Assembly (NCBI GenBank): GCA_023079485.1
Contig: CM041089.1
Span: 15,657,660-15,721,659, forward strand
Source of the DNA: Archilochus colubris
Lineage: Eukaryota; Chordata; Aves; Apodiformes; Trochilidae
Direction of reading: 5' to 3'
Length of the DNA stretch: 64,000 bases
The notes beneath the pieces were generated by a model that did not search any database, had not been told where the DNA came from, and was given only the letters and a program-made list of their open reading frames with translations. Of this stretch, positions 37,901 to 49,900 are shown one piece after another (positions within the stretch are counted from its first letter, which is position 1; each line of letters opens with the position of its first letter). Made by a program: the position numbers and the translations under genes.

Positions 37901-40900
37901 AGGCCCCACTCCCACTGCACACTGTAGTCTCTCTGATCACATCCTCTGCAGCTGAAGGACAAGGTCCAACAACAGCAACAGGAACACTTCCTGTCAGCTC
38001 TGTATCTGCCTGTCCTGGGCAGAGGAACCAGAATAAAAACCTCCTCAGAGTGCTGCTGTACTCAAGGAACACAAGGACCTTAACCAAGCACCCCTGCATG
38101 ATCCTCTCCTCTGATTGCACCTGAACAAGGGCTGTCTTTGTGCATCTGCTGTTGCAGGCCAAGCACAACAATTCCTCCCACCCCTGATCCCACAGAGAGG
38201 ACACAAGATGAGGTGTGCTCCTTCACTCATTGCTCCCATGGGAAGGAAACACAGAGAGCAGAGATCAGACAAGTACCTGACGGTGATGCGGTGCTTGGGG
38301 AGGTGGTTGTGTGCACAGGTGTGCTTGCAGAAGTTGTCGTGGGTGTTGCTGTCCCAGTTGTTGGCCCTGGGGTGCTGGTGGTGGTGGTGGTTTCAAGGGG
38401 CCCTGTGGTGGTGGTGGTAGGCTTTGATGGTGTTGGTCTGGCAGTGGTTGCTGTTACAGGTGGGGAGGATGCAAAGTTTGATGTGGATGAAGGTGGGACT
38501 GTTGTAAACAGCATGAAAAGAGAAGACAGTGTCACAAAACCAGGCCCCACTCCCAGTGCATACCATGGTCTCTCTGAACACACATCTTCCCCAGCTGAAG
38601 GACAAAGCTCAGCAGCAGCAACAGCAACACTCCCATCAGCTCTGTATCTCCGTCCTGGGCAGAGGAACCAGAATAAAAACCTCCTCAGAGTGCTGCTGTA
38701 CTCAAGGAACACAAGGACCTTAACCAAGCACCCGTGCATGATCCTCTCTTCTGACTGCACCTGAACAAGGGCTGTCTTTGTGCATCTGCTGTTGCAGGCC
38801 AAGCACAACAATTCCTCCCACCCCTGATCCCACAGAGAGGACACAAGATGAGGTGTGCTCCTTCACTCATTGCTCCCATGGGAAGGAAACACAGAGAGCA
38901 GAGATCAGACAAGTACCTGACGGTGATGCGGTGCTTGGGGAGGTGGTTGTGTGCACAGGTGTGCTTGCAGAAGTTGTCGTAGGTGTTGCTGTCTCAGTTG
39001 TTGGCTCTGGGGTGCTGACACTGACGGTGGTGGTGGTGGGAGGCTTTGATGGTGTTGGTCTGGCAGTGGTTGCTGTTACAGGTGGGGAGGATGCGGTGCT
39101 CAATGTGGACGAGGGTGGGACTGTTGTAAACAGCATGAACAGAGAAGACAGTGTCACAAAACCAGGCCCCACTCCCACTGCACACCGTGGTGTCTCTGAC
39201 AACATTATGTCCCACTGAAGGACAAGGTCCAACAGCAGCAAGTAGAACACTTCCTGGCATCTCTGTATCTGCCTGTCCTGGGCGGTGGCACCAGGATGAA
39301 AACCTCCTCAGAGTGCTGCTGTACTCAAGGAACACAAGGACCTTAACCAAGCACCCCTGCATGATCCTCTCTTCTGATTGCACCTGAACAAGGGCTCTCT
39401 TTGTGCATCTGCTGTTGATGGTGATGCACAATTCCTCCCACCTCTGATCCCACAGAGAGGACACAAGTTGAGGTGTGCACCAACCATCACAGCTCCTACA
39501 GGAAGCCAACACAGAGAGCAGAGATCAGACAAATACCTGAAGGTGATACAGTGGTGTATGTTGGTACAGGCACAGATGTGCTTGCTGTAGTTGTTGTGGG
39601 TGTTGCTGTGCCACTTGTTGTTGTCCCCAGGGTGCTGCTGATGGGGGTGCTTTCAGTGGTGGTGGTGATGATGGTGGTGGTGGTTGTAGGCTCTGATGGC
39701 GTTGGCCTGGCGGTGGTTGTTGGTACAGCCGAGGTGATTGTGGGGTGTTTTGTAGGTATTGATAGAGGTGGGACTGTTGGTGTAGTGGGGCCAGGAATAC
39801 ACTCTGGAATGTCAGGGATGCAGCAGACACGGATCTCATAGTTGAGGCAGACCGGCATTGGAATTATACCTCCTATCTGCTGATCTCTGTTGTTACAGGT
39901 CAGCCCTGTCTCCACATCACATTTCACCTTCTGCCCTAAACTGGCAATGGGAACAGTCGGGAATTTGGTTGCTCTGCATGTGATATTCACAGGTTTCTCA
40001 CAGACCCAGGAGGAGTTCTTCTTCTTAATATTCTCAAAGGTTTCATAGTCACCACCATTTCTGTTAGAACTGTCTGGGTAGCTCACATCTATCCAGCCTG
40101 TCCAGATGCATTCACACCCTGTGGGGAAACAACAAGAGGAACCATTGGAAGCAGGGAGAAGAGAGACAGCAATCCAGGCACCATGACAACTGTGAGTGAC
40201 ACTCTGGGCAACCACTGCAAGCAAGGGTGTCCCTCAGTCACTAATGGGCACACCTCTCAGCCAACCCTGCTGGCAACTCAGCTCACTTGCAGGAACTGCT
40301 TTGCCCCCTTTGGGCCCACCCAGCAAACTGGGACCAAAGCAGGCACAGGCACTGCACAGGCAGTGGGGTTTTGGTGACTATCTATTACTGACTGGCATTG
40401 GGAACATAGTGTCAGTGGGAACATACCAGGAGGGGAGGTTGTTGGGCCAGTTGTTGTTGTGCCCACAGAAGTGGTGGTCCCCCTGGTGGGGGGTATCGTG
40501 GTTCTAGTGGTAGTGGTAGGTCTCAATGGTGATGATGTTGGCAGGGTGGTGGTTGCAGATACAGGTGGGGAGGGCACTGTGCTCGTTGTGGATGATGGTG
40601 GGGCTGTTAGAAACAGTAAGGAACAGAGAAGACACTGTCACAAAACCAGGCCCCATCCCCACTGCACACCTTGCTGCTTGCTGAACACATCCCCTCCATC
40701 TGAATGACAAAGCTCAGCAGCAGCAATAGCAAGATCCCATCAGCTCAGTGTCCGTCCTGGGCTGGGGCACCAGCATGAAAACCGCCTCAGAGTGCTGCTG
40801 TACTCAAGGAACACAAGGACCTTAACCAAGCACCCCTGCATGATCCTCTCTTCTGACTGCACCTGAACAAGGGCTGTCTTTGTGCATCTGCTGTTGCAGG

Positions 40901-43900
40901 CCAAGCACAACAATTCCACCCACCCCTGATCCCACAGAGAGGACACAAGATGAGGTGTGCTCCTACCCTCATTGCTCCCATGGGAAGGAAACACAGAGAG
41001 CAGAGATCAGACAAGTACCTGATGGTGATGCGGTGCTTGGGGAGGTTGTTGTGTGCACAGGTGTGCTTGCAGAAGTTGTCGTGGGTGTTGCTGTCCCAGT
41101 TGTTGGCCCTGGGGTGCTGGTGGTGGTGGTGGTTTCAAGGGGCCCTGTGGTGGTGGTGGTAGGCTTTGATGGTGTTGGTCTGGCAGTGGTTGCTGTTACA
41201 GGTGGGGAGGATGCAAAGTTTGATGTGGATGAAGGTGGGACTGTTGTAAACAGCATGAAAAGAGAAGACAGTGTCACAAAACCAGGCCCCACTCCCAGTG
41301 CATACCATGGTCTCTCTGAACACACATCTTCCCCAGCTGAAGGACAAAGCTCAGCAGCAGCAATAGCAAGATCCCATCAGCTCAGTGTCCATCCTGGGCA
41401 GAGGCACCAGGATGAAAACCTCCTCAGAGTGCTGCTGTACTCAAGGAACACAAGGACCTTAACCAAGCACCCGTGCATGATCCTCTCTTCTGACTGCACC
41501 TGAACAAGGGCTGTCTTTGTGCATCTGCTGTTGCAGGCCAAGCACAACAATTCCTCCCACCCCTGATCCCACAGAGAGGACACAAGATGAGGTGTGCTCC
41601 TTCACTCATTGCTCCCATGGGAAGGAAACACAGAGAGCAGAGATCAGACAAGTACCTGACGGTGATGCGGTGCTTGGGGAGGTGGTTGTGTGCACAGGTG
41701 TGCTTGCAGAAGTTGTCGTAGGTGTTGCTGTCCCTGTTGTTGGCTGTGGGGTGCTGGAGGTGGTGGTGGTGCTTTTTTGGAGTGTTGTGGTGATGGTGGT
41801 GTTGGTAGGAGGCTTTGAAGGTGTTGGTCTTGCCGTGGTTGCTGATACAGGTGGAGTGGGAACTCTGCTCGTTGTGGGGGATGGTGGGGCTGTTAGAAGT
41901 AGCAAGGATAAAGAGAAAAGGTGAAGTTGCACAGTGCCTGAGTGTGAGACACAATATGCTCTGAACAGAAATTATCGTCTAGGCAGCTGCTACAAGCCTG
42001 TACTTTTCTGCCCACTCTTTGCATGTTTACAGCCAATATTAATATGTCTTAATTTCTAGCTCCAAAGAACAGAGTAGTTCCAGATCTGTGCACAGAGAGA
42101 GTAATAACAATCATTCTCTAGCAAAGAGCAAAGGGATGGTGCTGTAATCTGCCTCTCACTAAATTTAATATGTAAGACATGAGGAGGAGCGAGGCTCTGA
42201 GAGGCCTTTGCACTTATACCACCTCACTAACTCATAGAGTAAGAACTGAGAGGGCAAGCTGTTGTCTTGGAAGGAAGTGAGCATGGGAATGTGTTAATGC
42301 CTGATTGTCAGATCAGTTCTGTCATGCAATGTCAGCCTGATGCAGAAGTTCACAGAGTACAAGTGGATTTCAGCAGCCCAGGTGAGAGCTCAAGTGGCAG
42401 CCTTCAGAGTGAAACCTTTGCTGAAAGCCTGCCAGAGGAATCCTTCCTTCCCAAAACCTATAACCACACACCAGTTTTAGCACTAACAGAGTGAAACAAG
42501 AGGAAAGTAGGAAGAAATCCTGCAGAGCCCCAAACAGGCAGTGCCTAAAATGAAGGTACCATGAATGAAGGCCTCCTCTGATCTCAGACACTCTTCCTTT
42601 CAGCAGGAATACAGAGATCCAAAGCAGCATAAATAAAATCCCTGTCAGCTCAGTGTCTGCTGTGACACTGACATGCCTTGGTGGCTGACAGCCTTTTGAT
42701 TTCTCTGTGGCAAAGCAAGAGCAGAGACTATTGGGTTCCTAAATACCTGTAGAGGTTGAAATCACTGGAGCAGTGACTGGTGGTGTGGACTCCCTTGTGC
42801 TGGTTGGGGTGGGTGTGGTGGTGGTGGTTGTTGGCTGCCTGGTTGTAGTGGTGGTGGGCACTGTTGTGCTGGTAGTGGTTGAAGTTGCAGTTGGGGCTGG
42901 ACTTGCAGGACAAGGAAATTCTTGCCACTCACAACAGTTGACCCTGATTTCATAATTATAGCAAAGCTGCCACATAGTTGCCTCTTGCTCATCATTTGTA
43001 CAGCTTAGTCCGTATGTAACGTTGCACTCCACTTTCTGGCCAAGTTCCTCTAAGCTCATTTCTGGTTTATCTGTAGCTCTGCATTCAATATTTTCAGGAG
43101 CTTCACATATTTTATGTCCATGTACTTCTCTTACTGCATCGTAGGTCTCATAGTCACCACCATCTTCCTCAGGTTTGCTGACATCAAACCACTCAGTCCA
43201 ATCACAGATGAATCCAAAGCATGGAGCTGCAAGAGAAGAGAGAAACTCAGCATCTGAGCTTGCAGAGAGCATTCTGTGAATACTTATTTTGGATTCGTTT
43301 TGATTAAGGACTGGAGCACTGCACTCAAACTTGTTGTTTTCCCAAGAGAAGAGATTTCTAAAACTAATTCTACATTACCAGGTTTTTCAACAGAAACCAT
43401 CACATCAAAAGAGAATCACCAAGTTTAGGCCTTTAAAGGTCTTTCATTAATCTATACTTATTTTTTGTTCTAAAAATATTTTTCTGTAATGGCTGTCTTA
43501 ATTTACTCTTCCTTTAAATGTTTGGTGGGGTTTTTGGACATTTTTAACAACTGAGTTATCAATTTAAAACTTACTTGTAATTACTGGAGGTCTTGTAGTG
43601 ACAACTGAAATAGAAAAAAAAATTATTCCATCATCTGCAAGCCTTAAGAAAAAAATTAATTGCAGTTTTAAATATCCTAATTATATATATTTCTACTGAG
43701 GCATCTTCCACTGTCCCAGCAGGATACTGAGATGCTAACATATTTATTAATAAACAGAATGGAAGACTGCACCCCACCCCATAAGTTTGTAGTAACAATT
43801 TCTTCCATAAGAAGCAAATCCAGGTGTTAAAAGTCTTTATTAGTGTACTGTGATAAAACACTTGTAAGTATCACTCTATCTGTGTGATAGATACCTGTGT

Positions 43901-46900
43901 CAGTTGTAAGTCTACATATTTTTCATTCTATGTTTCCAGTACACAGCTTAAAGAAAATATAACCTTTAGATGTGCAATGTGCATCTCTGTTGAAGATTTA
44001 CCTGTGGTGGTAAGAGTACTGGTAGGAATGGAGGTTGAAATGGTTGTAGGTGAAGTTGTTGGACAAGGATAAGTACTTCCAACAACTACAGAACCATTTT
44101 CTGCACAGATATATGTTTTACATATGTTGCCATCCTGTACTTGTGCCACAGTGCTGCCCACTTCATAACTTGTTCCATTGATGACACAGGGACACCCTGG
44201 AAGAAAGAGATTTACTGTGCAGATTTTCTGCTACCAGAGAGAAAGAGAAACTCCTTATTGACAGGTAAGCTATGAGCCAGGCATGCTCCTTTCAGAGGCA
44301 TGGAACTTACATCTAGGACATCTTACTGATTTATCTTTACTTCTAGGGGATTTTATCTTTACTGATTTTATCTTTACTTTTATATATTAAATATAAATAA
44401 CAAAGCCCTGCATAAAATGCTTGGAAGAACAGACTTGGAAAAAAGGTTTTAAAATTTTCTGGGAGAACTAACAACTGCAATTTAATACCTGACACTTCTC
44501 TGAACTACTGTGTTTTCTGGCAGTGCAAACTCTTGCAATTTAATCCATTAGTCTGGATATGGGACGAAGTAAGAAAGCATAAACCAAGATGAGAAAAAGG
44601 CTGAACAGGAAGTGTACTGACACCAAGGCTCAGCAAAAGGGCTGCCCCATTTCTTTGGCCACAGATTTCACTTACACTAGAAAGAAATTATTCCCAGTCA
44701 GAACTAAGTCTGTTGTAGTTCTAGGCACAATTGGTTTTTTTTCTTTTCATTTGTAAAAACAACCAAATGTGATTTACCTGGGATTGTTGTACAGTGTATG
44801 GATCCTGAGGGGTCACAGACACTAAAAGCAAATATTACAAAGATTAAAATGTTGCAAATATTTTATAGTACCTGTCAGCAGAGCCAAGAGCACAGAAAAG
44901 TAGAAATTTGTCACTTGATCTCCATTCATACCCTTGGATATTTTGGGGGGTGTTATATTTTCAAGATTTCCTATCACAGTTGCATTCAACCTTTCATTAT
45001 TTCATTTAATCTCCTTTGATTCTTTCAGTACAACATATGTAAACAACCAAAAACTGCTTTGTTTTGCAAGTTGCAATAGTGCAATATGAACAACTGTTTT
45101 TCAGAGTAGTGAACTTATAGCCAGATCAGGGCTTTTTTTGTGTCTTTGGTCACCATGTAGATTCAGATTTGTCAGTGATATTATTAAAGCTCTAGGACTG
45201 AGCATTTAGGCTGAAACTATCTAAGGGATAGTGCAGATCATTTTGGGTTACAGGGATTCTGAAATCCCAGTTTTAAGTGAGAATTCAGGGCAGAGTAACC
45301 CTTCCTTCCCAAAGAGACATGAGAATCAAAAGGTTCTTCTAGACAAACACTCAGGTTTTATGCTATTAAATCATTTAAGACACTTTGAATTGTATATTTA
45401 GTCAATTTTCCCATAAACTTATTTTAAATGACACTGTCAACATGAAATATGAGTTATTATGGGTTTGTAAAATGATGAATGAAAAGTTGAGAAATAATAT
45501 ATATTGCAAGGGCAGCATTTTGTGAGTTTAAGTCTCAAGTGGAATAAACAATATTGTTCCTCTGATGTCTACTGATAACTGCTAGAATATACCAGCTCTT
45601 CAGGTGAAGCTGCATCTCTATTGGCTTGAGGCTCAGGAAAGTAAACGAGGGGCTTCATAGGGATCATTTTTTTCCTGAATTACTGAGGATGTTTTTGCAT
45701 TTTTACACACCACTTTGTACAGTTCTCTTCCACAGGTATTTCCTCCCCAGGGCGAACAGGAACTCCATTGTTGTAGCACCAACATTGATCCTCAGACACA
45801 CATTCCTTTGTCTCTTCATTATAAACAGGCTTGTCCTTAGGGCATCTGGGGTAGCAGCCTGTTGATGACAAGTAGAGCAGCATACAGGATGGGGAAAAAG
45901 TATAGAGTTTATGCTATATATATATAACTCAGTGATATAATGCCTTTTAAAGAAATTTTTCTCACTGAAACATTCTTCTTTCTTCACCTTGCAGAGCCCT
46001 CTAATTATATTAATTTCTGTGGTTCAGATAGTAATTTTAAGATAAAGAAACATCATGATTTTTCTACATATATTTAAATATGATATATATATATTATATA
46101 CAATAGATATAGATCACTTGTGAAGAATATGGTAGTGGATTCATCAACAAACATATTTTTCACTCTATTTCTTGGAACACTGGACCTTTAACAGATCAGG
46201 TATCTCCACCCCAAACAAAAAATTTATCCACGTTTTCCTGCACTCTTGACCAGTGACCAAACCCCACCTGCAAGGGATTCATTGTGTGTCAATTCTCATT
46301 GCATTTTTCATGTAAATATAATTTTTAAAAAAATTATCATGTCCTGCTTTCAAATAAACTCTCATAAAATCTAATTCTTAATGACATGAGGTCCTCTTTA
46401 TACAGTACTGGAGTTCTAAATAGCCTATTAACTGGATAACTGTGTATTTAACTGGGACTTAAAAGTCACTTCACACTGCCAGACTGTACTAAAGATGTTC
46501 TAACAAAAGTGTGTTCTGTATTTCCACTGAAGATAAAGAACAAAAGTAATTTAGAAAGATAACTGGATATATAATAATCTGCCTCCTAACACTTTCCAGA
46601 TCTTTCTAATAAGACAATTTATTTCAAAACACAGAGCCAACTTTTTAATTTTCACATTTTTAATTTTCATGTTTTCCTTCTCTTGAAATGCCCTTAGAAT
46701 GGGATTCAAAATAACAATAGTGGAACAATCTTGCATGTTTTAAGATATTATTCAAGCAGGTAGCTAGTTTTATGGCTGAGAGCAATGTACCTGTCACCCA
46801 CTGATGTTAATAAAGAGTAAAGTGCATTATGGGAGACATACTGTAAAACTGAAGACAAATTCAACACAACAGATTTCAGAACATCTTGTCAGGCTGACTG

Positions 46901-49900
46901 AATATTTCATATTGATTGCATGGTACCAGGCAAATTTATCTGAAAAAAAACCCAAAATGGCAAGGAATTTATTACCTTCCAGGTATGGCACTGAAAAGTT
47001 GGTGGTGACATTATTGATCATCCTGCAGGTCACAACATTCCCACCACAGGGCTCATAGTGCCACTCACACTTATCGTGAGGGTTGTAGTAGTCACAAAAT
47101 ATTGCTGATGGGAAAAAAAAAAAAAAAAAAAGAGAAGCTGATTAAAAACCTGGTTGCCAGATTGCAGCTCTGATCAGGTCTTAAAAGGTAGAAGCTCAGT
47201 GAATCTATATGTTAAGCCAGCAAGATTTCTCTTGAGGTGCAAGACCTGGGTGTCCTTCTATGATGTTCTGACACAGCATACATCAAAAGGTGGAGTCAAA
47301 ACTCTAGGGCCTCAGACTTTCAGAATTAACAGTCAAGCCACAGAGTGAAAATGGATTCAAACCACACACACACACACACACACAAAATACTGTTTATTTT
47401 AAATTAAAATGACCAGTAACTATCTGAGAGTATTTTTCTTCCCTGGCCATTAGCAAATTCCTAAAATCTCTTGTAGATTATGGACAGAGAAAAGAACCTT
47501 TATAAACTTATCTATTAAAGCTGACTGAAATTTGCAAAGTCTGTTTCACTGGCTTCTTATACTTAAAAGCTGCAACTAGCCTTCATTCTGAACCAGAACA
47601 ATTTTTTTTTTAATTAAAAGATTTTACATTTCTGCCACTTAGAATCCCAAAATTTTGTTTTGAGCTCTTTTTGGAGCATTAGCACCACAAATGGAGACTG
47701 CTTAATACTGATTAGGTTCATCTACACAGGAGCAGATCTACATATTCTAAAGTAAAATTGTGAATAATCTGAAAAACAGAGAGCAGAAAAAGACAGGAAT
47801 TGGAATTCACCCATTATCAAGCAAAACAGAAGGATGACTTGAAACCCAGTCTTGATACATTAAAAAAAAAAAAAAAAAAGAATTAAAAGAGAATAAGGAA
47901 AGGAAAAAGGAAAGAGGGAAAAGGAAAACCACACAAACCATACACTTTTACTAGCTCCATTTGTTCCTTGCTATTCTGTGAAAATAAATTGCATTGCAGA
48001 GCCAGCACTCCCAGTCACTCCCAGTGACAGTATGACTGGTTTGTCAGCCTCTCTGACAGAGAGCAGCCAGAAGGAAACCCTTGTGCTGAGCTGGTACTCA
48101 CGGCAGATATCAGGAGTTCTCCAGAAAACACAGGCCTGAGCCTTGGAACATTCCTGAGCATAGGCAGCAACTGCAGAACAGAAGCACTCACAGTCCCCAC
48201 CACTGTCACAAGAACAGGCATCATGCACACAGGCATCATAGAAAGGGTTTGGGTCCACCTGGTGGGGAGAGAAATGGTGCCCCAGTTGATCTCCAAATCA
48301 GTTTTCAAACAAGGAAGCTTGAGACATCTCTTGAAATAGGGGAATTAATTGAGCTGGGCTGGAATGAGACTGTTACTGAGAATTACCAAATCTCAGACAC
48401 TGTGGGTTTGGAGCCACTTAATGCATTTTGGATAATAATAGACTTAAAGTAACATAGCACTGGCACAGTTTGCTGTGACTGAAAAAATAAAATCAGAGTC
48501 TTTGTCAGTGCCCACATTTTCTAGCAGAGTTCCCCTCACTGCTCTCAAACCCAAGCTGTATGGATGCCCATGGAGCCTTAGCTTCCAGCAAGTGGGGAGC
48601 AATTCCAGCAAGGCTGCACTTCCAGCAGGAAGCAGAGGATTTACTGCCTGGCAGCTTTTTGAGTTTATCCACTTTCTTGCTTAGGACCACAAGAAGATAG
48701 ACTGAAGACTGGATTTTGTTTGCTGAAGGTATCAATGTAGAAACACATATTAAATTAACTAAATCAATAATTCTTTTTTAGAATGACTTTTTTACTGTGA
48801 GTTAAGAACAAATTGTTGTTAATATTACCATGCTTCAGGAAAGAGACAAGAAATAATGAGGAGTGATCTCTGGGTGCTGTGCCCTGGTACAGTGGCAATT
48901 CAGCAGCCTGTCTGGATTGCACCCTGTCAGTGATTTCCAAGGAGAACACTTCTGTGGGTTGGATATTACAAGGAGCAGTGATTTCTTCAGCACACCACCT
49001 CCAAGTACAGCATGAATTCCTGTCAGAATGGTCTGATGATTGCAAGGGCTTTCAGAACTTAGAGTACTGACAGTCTCTCAACAAGAGAGGTGCAGCTGTA
49101 ACACACAGAGACCTACTTGGGGTAGATTTATGAAGTTAATAGCTGGGCTGGCACTGCTAATGACACATTCCCACTGCCACAGATACTGAAACTCCTCTGA
49201 TTAAAGCCACTTGAAATGTGCCACCACTTGTACTGAAGACATAACTGAAGATGACTATTTAAGCATTTCATTTTCTGCTGACCTCTCTGCAGTAACAGAA
49301 CTGTGCTGTCCCATCCCTTCCTGCCTTCTACAAACCTTGGAGTGACAGATTTTAAAGACTTCACTCAGGATGATGCTGCATTCCTTCTCTGCCCAGGACT
49401 TCCGATGTGGTTTCACATCACAGGGTTTAATCTCCTGTGTGGCATCTGGGCACATGGTAGATTGTTTCCAGGAATTCCCAAACTTCAGAGCATTGGTGTC
49501 CTGCAGCCCACTCCTTTGTGTAAAGTCATTGTTAGACTTGTCATCAAAGTTGCCACACAGACCACAGACTTTGCCCTGGAAAGGAAATTAACATATCCAC
49601 AGCTTTTAAATATATAACAGAAATAAGAAAGAGACCCTAGTAAAGTCAGAGGAAAAGATTGACATCAAAAAGGACAACTGACTCTCCCTGTAAATGATGC
49701 ATTTTCATTTTCACTTGGCAATAATTTGTTCAGAAATTAAACCTTTGTCTGTATACTCAGCAAACTGGACAGCTGCCATGTCTTCCCTCCTTGGAATCAA
49801 TTCTATCTAGAGTGTTCCCATGTTTCTGTGACCCATCATCCAACTGATAACCCTGAAGAGTCTCTTTCAGCTGAGAAGAATTAATTTATTTTCCTTTCTT

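Larger units (their letters stand above)
33026..41889 (-). repeat. MUC2: Tandem exon-plus-intron array encoding the MUC2 PTS region
   Basis: Successive exon 3' ends lie at 41656, 41019, 40427, 39537, 38917, 38277, 37639, 37030, 36408, 35778, 35141, 34549, 33659 and 33026. Spacings are 592-640 bp, except 890 bp for the units that carry a CysD. Each unit is a 177-234-bp PTS exon plus an intron of about 400-430 bp. The introns are strikingly similar between units, with common blocks such as CAGAGTGCTGCTGTACTCAA and CCCACAGAGAGGACACAAGA. Two intron subtypes exist; the variant subtype is at 36003-36407 and 37234-37638. Confidence 0.9.

Noticed and set aside
38499..38844. Minus-strand intron that stays open into the next PTS exon, suggesting one fused exon
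   Set aside because: Reading on from the preceding exon donor hits a stop within about 20 codons in the units checked. The intron-encoded peptide is Cys/Trp-rich and unlike a mucin, and splice sites are good, so retention looks non-functional.
33026..41889. Regularly spaced repeats that could look like a CRISPR array
   Set aside because: Unit length is about 600 bp with exon-intron structure in a vertebrate gene. No short direct repeats with unique spacers.
33595..41924. Many repeated plus-strand frames with VVVVV and WWWWW runs and minus-strand frames with HHHH runs
   Set aside because: All are other-frame shadows of the PTS exons and the similar introns. They repeat only because the array repeats.
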